Positions 26,002 through 37,505 of a stretch of DNA of 63,813 bases are shown piece after piece. Made by a program: the position numbers and the translations under genes. Each line of letters begins with the position of its first letter. Position 1 is the stretch's first letter. Source of the DNA: Gammaproteobacteria bacterium Ga0077554 (GTDB lineage Bacteria; Pseudomonadota; Gammaproteobacteria; Ga0077554; Ga007554). The DNA lies in contig LNFF01000026.1 in assembly GCA_001464585.1 (NCBI GenBank), positions 1 to 63,813 of the forward strand, in the 5' to 3' direction. Under the pieces are notes generated by a model, which was not told the DNA's origin, made no database searches, and saw only the letters and a list, made by a program, of their open reading frames with translations.

Positions 26002-27971
26002 CCGCCGCCTCGCTGTTCAGGCCACACACGCTCATCGACAATGCCAGCAGGCATGCCGCTTTTGGGGTAGACCTCCGCCAGCGTTTTGTCTTTGAAATAA
26101 CCTTTCTTATAATACTGGGGGAAGCCCTCTGGGTCATCTTTATCAACCCATCGCCAGTCGGCGTATTGGCGCAGGTTGTACCAGTCCTGGCCGCGGAGCG
26201 TGCATACCCCCACCGCCACGTCGCGGGCCAGTATTTTTTCGGCGTGCAGGGGATTGCTGAGGATGGTGGAGTGATCGGTGGCATTGGTTTCCTCCTGAAG
26301 ATAGCGTTGGCGCAGGCGTTCCCTGGCGGCATTCTTTTCGTCATCGCCCGCGTCTGGGGATACGCCCAGCCCGCCGCGATTTTCGGCCAGCTTGAGCCGC
26401 GCGCGGTACTCGTAATTTTGCCGGGCCTGGTCCGGTTCGTCCCGGGCGCGATCCAGCCCCGCATCGAACGGCGAGCCGCCGCGCCCTTGCGGGGCGAGGG
26501 GTTCGGCGAGCGCTGGGGCGTTGACGGGCACGGCATGGTCGTGCGGTGGCTCGGCGTTGATGCTGAGCCGGGTAAGCGAAGTAACCGCATACATGATGGG
26601 AGCCGTCAGCGTCGCAAAGAATTGCGCCACCCAGTTGCGCCCGGGGGTGGCGGTGAGGCTGAAGCGGGCGGGCGGCGAGGCCGGGCTCCAGTAGCCCTTG
26701 TTCTGCGGGGTGGCGCCATTCCAGTGATCTTGCCAGTAGTGGTAGCGGTCGCGGGCAGGGTCGCCCACCTTGATGTCTTGCGCCCATACACGCTGATAGA
26801 AAGTCTGCCTGGCGGGGTCGATTACCGCGCATTGCGCATCGGTGACGCCGCGCCAGCCGATACCCTGCACGCTGGCCGCCGAAATCACTTGATCGTGGGG
26901 ATTGCAGTACAGGAATACCCGCCCCCGGTTGTCGCGGTCCGCGCCGGCGGCGGGTGGCTTCGTCCAGAAAGACCCTAACCGCCAGCCGTCCTTATCCTCG
27001 CCCTTCCACTGTCCCAGCCACTCGCCGATCTTTTCCGGCGAGCGCCCCAGACCCTTGCGCGCATCCACATGCTTTATGAACTGGCCCAGGGTCTGCGCGC
27101 GTGCCGCATCGGTCTGGCCGCCGCTGCCGCTGGCCGCGTTGCGGCTATAGCGTAATGTCCAGTCTTCCAGGCCGTTATGGATCAGGCTGTACGGCGGGTT
27201 GCACAGGATATAGGTGTCGGCAAGCGCCTTGCTGGTGGCGCCATCGCCATCGGTCGCCGTCATGCCCTCGCCGAGAAACGCCGCCGCGAGCGTGACGATA
27301 TTGTCCTGGCTATGGGCCACCACGGTGATAGGGCAGTCCGCCTGGCGCGTGCGTATCTGTTCGATCAGCTTGGCCAGGCGGTACGCGGCATGCACGAAGT
27401 AGTGGCGCGGCGGGCAGGCATAGACATCACGCCCCGGCACGGGATTGAGCATTTGCGCGCGTATCCACAGGAACAACCGGTCGTTCAGGCCTTCCGCCCA
27501 GAGATCGGGCAGCGATGAGCAGCCGTTCTGGAACGGCCCGCCGCCCCAGGCTTCCTGTTCATCCAGCCAGATTTTGTCGGAATATTGATCCAGATCTTCC
27601 TTGTTCGCCCTGTAGCCCCAGCGGAAGCGGATGACCGGCGAGCGGCCATGGTCGGCGATGAAAGTGCTGCTATTGTTCTCGTCACGCAGCGTGCCGTTGG
27701 CATTGAGTTCCGGCGCATACACGGCGGGGCGCGATTGGCCGCTATGGGATATGTTACCCCAGTGTCCGCCAGCGCGTCCCAGCCGCTGGTTGATCCCCTC
27801 GCACAATCCCTGTTCGGTGGCGTCGTACCACTCGCCGCTGGAATTGACGCCGTGTACGAAGATCACTACGCCTGGTAGCGGTGCGGGCACATAGAGATGG
27901 GTGACTTGCGTCATGCCCGGCACCCGCATCGATAGCGGTAACCGGTTGACCACGTTGCCCCAGCGGTCCAC
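25986..27971 (-). CDS. Tle3-like type VI lipase effector (alpha/beta hydrolase)
   Basis: The 661-residue protein matches the Tle3/DUF3274 layout: GVVIFVHGVNSSGEWYD near residue 35, a nucleophile elbow TVVAHSQDN with Ser221, the acid in CNPHDQVIS near 370, and a C-terminal TDHSTILSNPLHAEK with the likely catalytic His. These enzymes are phospholipases injected by type VI secretion. The elbow normally reads HSQGN; here Gly is replaced by Asp223. The only conventional start is GTG 27971, but the frame stays open upstream, with family-like residues FNCHATLEVD, so the true 5' end may be lost or use an odd start. No vgrG or secretion gene is in the window. Confidence 0.75.
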   Translation of the reverse strand: MDRWGNVVNRLPLSMRVPGMTQVTHLYVPAPLPGVVIFVHGVNSSGEWYDATEQGLCEGINQRLGRAGGHWGNISHSGQSRPAVYAPELNANGTLRDENNSSTFIADHGRSPVIRFRWGYRANKEDLDQYSDKIWLDEQEAWGGGPFQNGCSSLPDLWAEGLNDRLFLWIRAQMLNPVPGRDVYACPPRHYFVHAAYRLAKLIEQIRTRQADCPITVVAHSQDNIVTLAAAFLGEGMTATDGDGATSKALADTYILCNPPYSLIHNGLEDWTLRYSRNAASGSGGQTDAARAQTLGQFIKHVDARKGLGRSPEKIGEWLGQWKGEDKDGWRLGSFWTKPPAAGADRDNRGRVFLYCNPHDQVISAASVQGIGWRGVTDAQCAVIDPARQTFYQRVWAQDIKVGDPARDRYHYWQDHWNGATPQNKGYWSPASPPARFSLTATPGRNWVAQFFATLTAPIMYAVTSLTRLSINAEPPHDHAVPVNAPALAEPLAPQGRGGSPFDAGLDRARDEPDQARQNYEYRARLKLAENRGGLGVSPDAGDDEKNAARERLRQRYLQEETNATDHSTILSNPLHAEKILARDVAVGVCTLRGQDWYNLRQYADWRWVDKDDPEGFPQYYKKGYFKDKTLAEVYPKSGMPAGIVDERVWPEQRGGGDGNP

Positions 27972-28027
27972 TTCCAGGGTGGCGTGGCAGTTAAATACGG
28001 AGCCGTCAATCTTTGTTGGAGTGCTGA

Positions 28028-28429
28028 TTATTCCTTACCCCACCGTTTGAAACGCTTTTTACAATAGCGTAACAGTGATTCGTAACCATCAAAAAACAAC
28101 TCAAAGCCGTCTTCTGCGGACGCGTCATATTCGCAATAATCATTGGAATAGACGCGGCATACTTGAGGGCGGGTGTCGTAAATGCCGCAACGTCCGTCTT
28201 TTTGCAGGTGATTGCAGCGGCTGTTTACCAGCAGATACCAGCCGTCGGTGTCTTTATAATATTGCACGCCCTGGTGCGAGATTTGCCACAGCATATGGTC
28301 AAAATCATTTTTGGCGCGCGGTGTGGGCACGTGCTGGGTAATGTAGGTGCAACACTTTGAGTTAGTGCAAAAACCGCACTTGGTTTCGGGTGTGATACCA
28401 ACAGGGTAAATGGGTATGATGCTCGGCAT
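28028..28429 (-). CDS. YkgJ-family cysteine cluster protein
   Basis: The 133-residue protein has a CxxC-type cluster near the N-terminus (CGFCTNSKCC) and later Cys in CNHLQKDGRCGIYDTRPQVC, the spacing of the YkgJ/FliB-like zinc- or iron-chelating family. Function in this family is not settled. It lies 8 bases after the 28438 gene and probably belongs to the thiC transcript. Confidence 0.8.
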   Translation of the reverse strand: MPSIIPIYPVGITPETKCGFCTNSKCCTYITQHVPTPRAKNDFDHMLWQISHQGVQYYKDTDGWYLLVNSRCNHLQKDGRCGIYDTRPQVCRVYSNDYCEYDASAEDGFELFFDGYESLLRYCKKRFKRWGKE

Positions 28430-28437
28430 GGTGTAGC

Positions 28438-28740
28438 TTAATCCTCGTCATCTAATTGAGGTGGCCAGCCGAGCGTGCGTGCTTTGGCGATCGCGGCATC
28501 GTAAATGCAGGCATGGCGTTCGCGTAACTCGGGTGGCAGGTTGCTGACCATGCTCCCATAGGGCGCCCAGGCCGCCATTACTTTTTCATTGAGGGCGAGC
28601 ATCTGCGCATGTCCCCAGCCTTTGCCATCTTCACTTTCCGGGAGTATGCCGAGCACCCAGGCATCTTTGATCAAGGCACCAGCGGGCGTCATGCCGCCGT
28701 AAGTGTCTTCGTGTATGCCCATATAGCGAATGTCTTTCAT
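28438..28740 (-). CDS. Conserved small protein in the thiC operon
   Basis: The 100-residue product begins MKDIRYMGIHEDTYGGMTPA and contains DAWVLGILPESEDGKGWGHA and PYGSMVSNLPPELRERH. I do not recognise a characterised family, though the compact conserved look and position suggest a real gene. ATG 28740 is used because it lies immediately after the thiC stop; longer in-frame starts would sit inside thiC. It is translationally linked to thiC and to the YkgJ gene 8 bases downstream. Confidence 0.75.
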   Translation of the reverse strand: MKDIRYMGIHEDTYGGMTPAGALIKDAWVLGILPESEDGKGWGHAQMLALNEKVMAAWAPYGSMVSNLPPELRERHACIYDAAIAKARTLGWPPQLDDED

Positions 28741-28741
28741 C

Positions 28742-30790
<2,049 letters not shown>

Positions 30791-30994
30791 AGCATTTGTC
30801 TTCAGCAATAGGCTGAACTAGGTAAAAGTTATATTATATTCGAGTGGTTTGCAAGTAACACCGGGTATTTGTTGCCTGGGACGGCTAAACCGCTTATTCT
30901 TGACCCATGTAACCCTATCATGTCATTTCGAGCGCAGCGAGAAATCTTTAGGTATCCCGCTTGCAAAAATGGCTTACAAAAAAAACGGTGAATT

Positions 30995-31645
30995 ATGAAT
31001 ATAGAACAAGCCCGCTTTAACATGGTTGAGCAGCAAATACGCACCTGGGAAGTGCTGGATCAGCAGGTGCTGGATCTGGTCAGCCAGATGCGCCGCGAAG
31101 AGTTCGTGCCGCCGCAATACCGCGATCTGGCCTTTGCTGACATCATGATTCCCCTTGGTCATGGTCAGGTGATGATGGAGCCGAAGATGGAAGCGCGTTT
31201 GTTGCAGGCCTTGAACATTGCGTCTACCGACGTGATTCTGGAGATCGGCACGGGTAGTGGTTTCTTCACCGCGCTGCTCGCCAGGCTCGGAAAACACGTT
31301 TATAGCGTTGATATAATGCCAGACTTTACCGAAAGCGCGCAGCGTCGCCTGACTGGGCAGGGCATTCGCAACGTCACGCTGGAAACTGGCGATGCCGCCA
31401 ATGGCTGGGACAAACACGGCTCCTATGACGTGATTGCCATTACCGGTTCATTGCCGGTCATTCCCAAGGCATTTGATTTAACCCTGAAACCGCATGGTCG
31501 CATGGTGGCGATTGCGGGTACCGGGCCGGTCATGGAGGCGATTCTGGTAATGCGTGATGGGCGTGAAGGGTGGGGGCGCGAGAGTCTGTTTGAAACCAGT
31601 GTGCCGCCATTGTTGCACCCCAAGCAGCCCCGGTTTGTGTTTTAA
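30995..31645 (+). CDS. pcm: Protein-L-isoaspartate O-methyltransferase family
   Basis: The 216-residue protein has N-terminal MNIEQARFNMVEQQIRTWEV, the shorter Pcm-like form, SAM-binding motif I ILEIGTGSGFFTALLAR, and post-motif VYSVDIMPDF. These enzymes repair isoaspartyl residues; the shorter subgroup encoded next to tolC may have another role, and its first-motif neighbours suggest this subgroup. It is followed after 45 bases by a rhodanese and then tolC, a conserved order in Gammaproteobacteria. Confidence 0.85.
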   Translation: MNIEQARFNMVEQQIRTWEVLDQQVLDLVSQMRREEFVPPQYRDLAFADIMIPLGHGQVMMEPKMEARLLQALNIASTDVILEIGTGSGFFTALLARLGKHVYSVDIMPDFTESAQRRLTGQGIRNVTLETGDAANGWDKHGSYDVIAITGSLPVIPKAFDLTLKPHGRMVAIAGTGPVMEAILVMRDGREGWGRESLFETSVPPLLHPKQPRFVF

Positions 31646-31690
31646 TCAATATTAATATATTATCATTTTGTAATATACGCGGAGCGTGGT

Positions 31691-32011
31691 ATGCGTGAGA
31701 TCACCCCACAACAATTGAAGGACTACCTGCAGGTCGCAGCACCCGCGCCATTACTGCTGGATGTGCGCGAGCCTTGGGAGTATGAGATTTGTCATATTGA
31801 GGGCGCCAGATTAATGCCCATGCAGCAGATTCCCCAGACCTTTAAAGCGCTGGATCCGCAGCAGGAAATCGTGGTGATTTGTCACCATGGCCGGCGCAGC
31901 CTGCAAGTGGCGGGTTATCTTGAGCGGATGGGGTTTACCCGCCTCATTAATCTGACGGGTGGCGTTGATGCGTGGTCGCATGACGTTGACCGGTCGATGC
32001 CAACGTATTAA
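31691..32011 (+). CDS. Single-domain rhodanese
   Basis: The 106-residue protein is one rhodanese domain with LLLDVREPWEYEICHIEGA and the active-site loop VVICHHGRRSLQVAGYL, where the Cys would carry the persulfide. The second half ends NLTGGVDAWSHDVD, typical of GlpE/PspE-like sulfurtransferases. The substrate is unknown. It sits between pcm and tolC, as in many gammaproteobacterial genomes. Confidence 0.92.
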   Translation: MREITPQQLKDYLQVAAPAPLLLDVREPWEYEICHIEGARLMPMQQIPQTFKALDPQQEIVVICHHGRRSLQVAGYLERMGFTRLINLTGGVDAWSHDVDRSMPTY

Positions 32012-32043
32012 AGAGCCTCTGATGTGCGTCACTTCGTTCGGGC

Positions 32044-32200
32044 TGTCATTTCGACCGCAGGCGACCGCCACGGATGGCGGAAGGTAGAGCAACGCAGGAG
32101 CAGTTGCCGGGAGAAATCTGGTTTCGTTTCTGCACTTGATCCGCTAATGAGTTATTTAGATTTAACAAAATAAAGATTTCTCCCTGCGGTCGAAATGACG
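32044..32200. repeat. Inverted repeat pair with an insert, palindromic family
   Basis: TGTCATTTCGACCGCAGG at 32044-32061 and GGGAGAAATCT at 32108-32118 are together the reverse complement of the arm at about 32173-32200 (AGATTTCTCCCTGCGGTCG then AAATGAC). A 46-base segment splits the left arm. The same family forms a perfect pair at 56095-56183. It lies in the tolC leader, so it could affect tolC expression. Confidence 0.75.
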
Positions 32201-32245
32201 ACCCGTTATATATCAGAATCCGTTTTTAGGTTTAAGGATTTATTC

Positions 32246-33586
32246 ATGAAAAAAACCTCACTTGTCCTGGCGGTCGCAATGGCGATGTCTGCGAATGCCG
32301 CACAGGCAGAAAACCTGCTTGATGTGTATCGCCTGGCGCTAGCCAGTGATCCGCAGGTAAAAGCCGCTGAAGCATCGTGGCAAGCGGTGCAGGAAACACG
32401 CCAGCAAAGCCGCGCCTTGTTCCATCCAAAAATCAGCCTGGATGGTAATGCCGCGCGCAACCGGCAAGAGGTTGTCAGTTCTTCGAGTTTATTGTTCCCG
32501 TCAGGCAGCACGTTTTATTTTACCACTAAATCGCTGAGCCTTAATTTAAACCAGCCGCTATATCGCCGCGACTACTATATACAATTGCGCCAGAGCGATG
32601 CGCGCATCCGTCAGGCAGAAGCCGAGTATCGTGCGGCGCAGCAGGGATTGTTGCTGCGGGTCTCGGAGCATTATTTTACCGTGCTGGCCGAAGCCGATAC
32701 CTTGGGCTTTGCACAAGCTGAAAAGCAGGCGATTGCGCGGCAGCTAGAGCAGATTCGTCAGCGTTTTGAAGTGGGTCTGGTGGCGATTACGGATGTGCAT
32801 GAAGCGCAAGCGCGCTTTGATCTGGCCAGCAGCCAGGAAATTGAAGCGCAAACCCGTCTTGCCAGCAGCCGTGAAGCCTTGCGCGAGATGACCGCCACGC
32901 TGCCCGCAACGCTCAGTGGATTAACCGACACTGTACCGCTGGTATCGCCCGAACCGCAGAATGCCGAGGCGTGGGTAAACACCGCGCGCAACCAGAATTT
33001 TCAGATCATCGCAGCAGAAGCCGCCACCGATGTGGCAGCGCAAAATATCGCAGCGCAACGCGCCGGACATCATCCAACGCTTGATGCTGTGTTGAGTCAT
33101 GGTTACGGCTCGTCGGGCGGGGCCTTTGGTAACCGCGAAACTCTCGATAGCGCGATTGGAGTGCAACTGAGTGTGCCGCTGTACAGCGGCGGTGCCGTTA
33201 ACTCGCGCGTGCGTGAAGCGCAGCATCGGTTGACGCAAAGCAAGCAAGTGTTAGAACAACAGCAACGCACCGCCGTGCGCCAAACCCGCGACAGTTACAT
33301 GAACGTGCTCGCCAGCATCAGCCGCATCAGCGCGCTACGGCAGGCCACCGTGTCGAGCCAGAGCGCCCTGGATGCTACGCAGGCGGGTGCCGAAGTAGGC
33401 ACGCGCACCACCGTGGATGTACTGAATGCGCAGCGCGATGTGTATCGCGCACAACGCGACCTGTCACGCGCACGCTATGATTACGTGCTTAACATGGTGC
33501 GCCTGAAGCAGGCGGCGGGCATGTTGTCGCTGGCCGATCTGGAGCAGGTGAATGGGTGGTTGCAAGACGGGCCATCCTCACCCTGA
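32246..33586 (+). CDS. tolC: TolC-family outer membrane channel
   Basis: The 446-residue protein has a signal peptide (MKKTSLVLAVAMAMSANAAQA) and two outer-membrane efflux protein repeats: NLLDVYRLALASDPQVKAAE and the second-half SYMNVLASISRISALRQATV, each flanking beta strands and long helices. GVQLSVPLYSGGAVNSRV is a typical TolC barrel segment. ATG 32246 follows TTAAGGATTTATTC. It probably supplies the outer channel for efflux pumps such as the 18722-21853 operon and for type I secretion. Confidence 0.93.
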   Translation: MKKTSLVLAVAMAMSANAAQAENLLDVYRLALASDPQVKAAEASWQAVQETRQQSRALFHPKISLDGNAARNRQEVVSSSSLLFPSGSTFYFTTKSLSLNLNQPLYRRDYYIQLRQSDARIRQAEAEYRAAQQGLLLRVSEHYFTVLAEADTLGFAQAEKQAIARQLEQIRQRFEVGLVAITDVHEAQARFDLASSQEIEAQTRLASSREALREMTATLPATLSGLTDTVPLVSPEPQNAEAWVNTARNQNFQIIAAEAATDVAAQNIAAQRAGHHPTLDAVLSHGYGSSGGAFGNRETLDSAIGVQLSVPLYSGGAVNSRVREAQHRLTQSKQVLEQQQRTAVRQTRDSYMNVLASISRISALRQATVSSQSALDATQAGAEVGTRTTVDVLNAQRDVYRAQRDLSRARYDYVLNMVRLKQAAGMLSLADLEQVNGWLQDGPSSP

Positions 33587-33680
33587 TATTTGGTTCACGG
33601 GACGCCGTGATCATCCCCCGAATAATGTTATTTTTCACCTCTCCACTAAACAGGCTTGTTGCCCGCAAGCAAGAGTAATA

Positions 33681-36416
33681 TTACCCGGTTTTTTCGTCCA
33701 GATACTTAATCATGGTATTGCGCAACTGGTTGAATTGAGCGTCAGTCTGTAAAGCTTGATTATTTTTATCAGTGATAAAAAAAACATCTTCAACGCGCGC
33801 GCCAAAGGTGGCAATTTTAGCATTTTGCAGGCGTGCGCCCGATTCGCGCAGCGCTTGTCCTACGCGTGATAGCAGGCCGGGACGGTCGGTAGTGATTAAT
33901 TCCATCACGGTGCGCTGATTGCGGGCATCATTACTGAAAGTGATCTCAGTGGGCGTTGTAAAATATTTCAACTGGCGGGGTGGGCGGCGTGTGCCAGAAG
34001 CCAGTTTTTGTCCGTGATTTTGTAAATGCTGTTTCAGTGCTACCGGAATTTCTTGCAGACGGTGCGCGTTAGTGATCGGTTCACCGGACGCCTCAAGCAC
34101 AATATACGTGTCTAATGTGAAACCATTGTTTGCAGTAATAATCCGTGCGTCAAGTATGGTGAGGCCTAATTGATCAAGCGCTTGGGTAGTAGTGGCGAAC
34201 AAATGTTCCTGGTCATGGGTGTAAATGAATATTTCAGTGCCTCCGCGCGGTGATTGTTGGCGCACCAGCACTAACGGCAGGTCAGCAGCGGTACACCGCA
34301 AAATAGCGAGCGTGTGCCAGGCAATTTCATCGGCGCTATGGCGTAAAAAATAGTCGTCACCCCATTCGCGCCAGATATGCTCGATGGCCACTACATCTGT
34401 GATCTGCTGTTGCAGTGCTGCCAATGCCTGTTGCCTGATTTCATTAAGCCGTTCAGTGCGGTCTATGACATGTTCCAGGCCGCGTCGCAAGGCGCGTTTT
34501 GTGGTGTTGTAAAGCTCGGCCAGCAGTGAATCTTTCCAGCTATTCCATAGCGTAGGATTAGTGCCACGAATGTCAGCAACTGTAAGCAGATAAAGGTAAT
34601 CGAGGTGTACCTGATCGCCCACAATAGCCGCAAAATCGGCAATAATCTGCGGGTCACTGATATCCTTGCGCTGTGCGGTACTGGACATCACCAGATGGTT
34701 CTTGACCAGCCAGCCAACAAAGCGCGCATCGTATTGGCTCAGGCCATGATGCAGGCAAAATGCAATGGCATCGTGTGCGCCAAGTTCAGAGTGGTCACCG
34801 CCACGTCCTTTGGCGATATCATGAAACAGGCCCGCCAGATAAAGAATTTCCGGTTTTGGAATGCGCTGGATAAGTTCACTGCACAGCGGTAATTCCTGTG
34901 AAAATTCCGGCACGGTTAAACGCCGCAAGTTGCGCACCACCATCAGCGTATGTTCATCCACCGTGTACACATGAAATAAATCGTATTGCATTTGCCCAAC
35001 AATGGCGCCGAATACTGGCAAATAGGCCGCCAGCAAGCCATAACGATTCATATGGCGCAACTCGTGGGTCACGCCCCGGGGTTGCCGTAGCATTTCCATA
35101 AACAGGCTGCGATTACGCAGATCATCACGGAATTTATCATTAATCAGGTAACGGTGGTCCCGAATCAAGCGAATGGTGGTAGCGCGCACCCCTTTTAATT
35201 CCGGGTGCTCCTGAAGCAACAGAAAAATTTCCAGCAAGGCAAACGGATAACGCTTGAAAATGCCGTTATGCTTCGCCTCAATAAAGCCATTGCATGACTG
35301 AAAGCGGCTATTGATAGGCACCACGGTGGCGGGGCTGTCTGCATAAAGAATGGCTTCCTGAAATAACTGCAACAGCATTTCATTAAGCCGGCCCAATTCC
35401 ATGATGGTGCGGTAATACTCCTTCATGAACTGCTCAACCGCAAGCCGATGCTCTTCGTTACAGTAGCCAAACTGCTGCGCAATAGTCTGCTGATAATCAA
35501 ACAGCAAACGGTCTTCGCGGCGGCCGGTGAGTGTGTGCAGCGCGAACCTTACTTGCCAGAGAAAATCCTGCCCCGCCATGAGGGCCCCATATTCCGCTTC
35601 AGTCAAGAAATTATGCGTGACCAGATCGTGCAATGTAGCGGCGCCAAAATGCCGTTTCGCTACCCAGCCGACCATCTGAATATCGCGCAATCCCCCCGGC
35701 CCTTCCTTGACGTTGGGTTCCAGATTGTAAGCAGTATCGTGATATTTAATGTGACGGGCAATCTGTTCTTGCCATTTTGCTTCGAAGAACTGGCGACTCG
35801 GCCAGATGTGTGCTGATCCCGTCGCGCTCCGCAGTGTCCCATACAATATTTGAGGGCCCATCAGCAGACGTGATTCCATGAGATTAGTGGCGATGGTAAT
35901 GTCGCGTTCCGCTTCGGTAATACATTCCTGAAGCGAACGTACGCTGTGGCCTACCTCCAGCCCCATATCCCAGAGAAACATCAGAAACTGTTCGAGACGC
36001 GCTTGATAATGTGCGTGATTATCATTTTGCAGCAGGATCAGCAGATCAATATCCGATGCAGGATGTAGTTCGCCGCGCCCGTAACCGCCCACTGCGATCA
36101 AGGCGATTGTGGTGCCGGCTTCGGCAACCGCTCCGTGTTCATTCCGGCAATCGTCGGCTACCACCAAGCGGCGCCAGGCGCGCGTGAGCAATTGGTCAAT
36201 TACCTGGGCGCGGCTGTGTACCAGTTCACTCGCTGGGACACCGCTGAGGAATTGCTCTTTAAGTTTCTGCTGGGATGTTTGTAAAGCGGTACGAAATAGC
36301 GCCAGCGCTGACCCAGATAGCGCCAAAGCTGACCCATTTACAACCTGAGCCAGGTTGTCGTCCAGGGCGGTACTATCAAAGAGGGTCGCAGTTAGCACGG
36401 GTGGGCTAAAGTCCAT
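33681..36416 (-). CDS. glnD: Bifunctional uridylyltransferase/uridylyl-removing enzyme GlnD
   Basis: GlnD senses glutamine and modifies PII proteins. The 911-residue protein has the nucleotidyltransferase motif GGYGRGELHPASDIDLLIL near residue 112, the HD domain with LFHDIAKGRGGDHSELGA near 525, and two C-terminal ACT domains: LFATTTQALDQLGLTILDAR and ITTDRPGLLSRVGQALRESG. The length is normal. It overlaps map by 11 bases, so glnD follows map in one operon. Confidence 0.96.
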   Translation of the reverse strand: MDFSPPVLTATLFDSTALDDNLAQVVNGSALALSGSALALFRTALQTSQQKLKEQFLSGVPASELVHSRAQVIDQLLTRAWRRLVVADDCRNEHGAVAEAGTTIALIAVGGYGRGELHPASDIDLLILLQNDNHAHYQARLEQFLMFLWDMGLEVGHSVRSLQECITEAERDITIATNLMESRLLMGPQILYGTLRSATGSAHIWPSRQFFEAKWQEQIARHIKYHDTAYNLEPNVKEGPGGLRDIQMVGWVAKRHFGAATLHDLVTHNFLTEAEYGALMAGQDFLWQVRFALHTLTGRREDRLLFDYQQTIAQQFGYCNEEHRLAVEQFMKEYYRTIMELGRLNEMLLQLFQEAILYADSPATVVPINSRFQSCNGFIEAKHNGIFKRYPFALLEIFLLLQEHPELKGVRATTIRLIRDHRYLINDKFRDDLRNRSLFMEMLRQPRGVTHELRHMNRYGLLAAYLPVFGAIVGQMQYDLFHVYTVDEHTLMVVRNLRRLTVPEFSQELPLCSELIQRIPKPEILYLAGLFHDIAKGRGGDHSELGAHDAIAFCLHHGLSQYDARFVGWLVKNHLVMSSTAQRKDISDPQIIADFAAIVGDQVHLDYLYLLTVADIRGTNPTLWNSWKDSLLAELYNTTKRALRRGLEHVIDRTERLNEIRQQALAALQQQITDVVAIEHIWREWGDDYFLRHSADEIAWHTLAILRCTAADLPLVLVRQQSPRGGTEIFIYTHDQEHLFATTTQALDQLGLTILDARIITANNGFTLDTYIVLEASGEPITNAHRLQEIPVALKQHLQNHGQKLASGTRRPPRQLKYFTTPTEITFSNDARNQRTVMELITTDRPGLLSRVGQALRESGARLQNAKIATFGARVEDVFFITDKNNQALQTDAQFNQLRNTMIKYLDEKTG

Positions 36417-37173
36417 CCTCAGGCCGTTTGGTCAAAACTTCAAACCCAGTGTCAGTGACCAGAATGGTATGCTCCCACTGTGCAGACAGGCTGCGGTCTT
36501 TGGTCACCACTGTCCACTCATCGGGCAGCAGTTTCACATGGCGTTTACCCGCATTAATCATCGGCTCGATAGTAAACGTCATGCCGGGTTCCAGCACCAG
36601 CCCGGTGCCGGGCGTGCCGTAATGCAACACCTGCGGCTCCTCATGAAACACCCGGCCGATCCCGTGGCCGCAATATTCACGCACCACCGAGCAGCCGTTG
36701 GACTCGGCATGCTGTTGAATTACATGCCCAATATCACCCAGACGCACCCCCGGCTTCACCATCCGGATACCCAGGCACATGCACTCGTAACTGATGCGGG
36801 TGACCCGCTTGGCGATAATTGACGGTTCGCCCACCAGAAACATTTTACTGGTATCGCCATGATAGCCATCTTTAATGACGGTGATATCTATGTTGATAAT
36901 ATCGCCATTTTTTAATATTTTATCGCCCGGAATCCCGTGGCATACCTGATGGTTTACCGACGTGCAGATCGACTTGGGAAAGCCGTGATAATTAAGCGGT
37001 GCCGGAATAGCCTGTTGCACATTCACAATATACTCATGACAAAGGCGATTAAGCTCATCGGTCGCAACGCCCGCCTTCACATGGGGGCGGATCATGTGCA
37101 ACACTTCTGCCGCCAGCCTGCCGGCGACACTCATTTTCTCGATTTCTTCAGGGGTTTTGATGCTAACACTCAT
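36406..37173 (-). CDS. map: Methionine aminopeptidase, type I
   Basis: Map removes the initiator methionine. The 255-residue protein has all five metal ligands in standard context: DITVIKDGYHGDTSKMF, EYCGHGIGRVFHEEP, FTIEPMINAG and WEHTILVTD. The N-terminus MSVSIKTPEEIEKMSVAGRL is the usual start. It is the first gene of map-glnD. In many relatives rpsB lies divergently next to map; here a PRC-barrel gene and repeats separate them. The 332 bases upstream hold no gene, only the divergent promoters. Confidence 0.96.
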   Translation of the reverse strand: MSVSIKTPEEIEKMSVAGRLAAEVLHMIRPHVKAGVATDELNRLCHEYIVNVQQAIPAPLNYHGFPKSICTSVNHQVCHGIPGDKILKNGDIINIDITVIKDGYHGDTSKMFLVGEPSIIAKRVTRISYECMCLGIRMVKPGVRLGDIGHVIQQHAESNGCSVVREYCGHGIGRVFHEEPQVLHYGTPGTGLVLEPGMTFTIEPMINAGKRHVKLLPDEWTVVTKDRSLSAQWEHTILVTDTGFEVLTKRPEDGL

Positions 37174-37505
37174 TGATTTTCAAGCCAGAAAAGTAGATTA
37201 CACATCTTACCGTTTATGTGTGCTCAACCGCAAACAAAAAGCATCCTTGTGTATATTTTAACATGGCTTACTGGGCGATAGCTTGAAGTTGAGAACGCTC
37301 CTTGTTATGCCCTCAACAAATGATATTGAAACCAAGCTCGTAATTTCATGCCGTAAACAATGCTTTTTTACTTGGGTTTTAATAATGATCTACTGTGCGT
37401 AGACCCTATAAGCCAGCCCTCCCAAATATGTTAGGTACCGAACAGACCTTATTGTTATTCGCAGGTATTGTGTAACCTCATAGCATCTTAAAGGAGAAAA
37501 TCATC

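Noticed and set aside
26002..26590. Longer start of the effector partner (from 26590)
   Set aside because: This part lies wholly inside the effector gene in another frame and looks like low-complexity shadow sequence; MGILDKLFG at 26001 is a better start.
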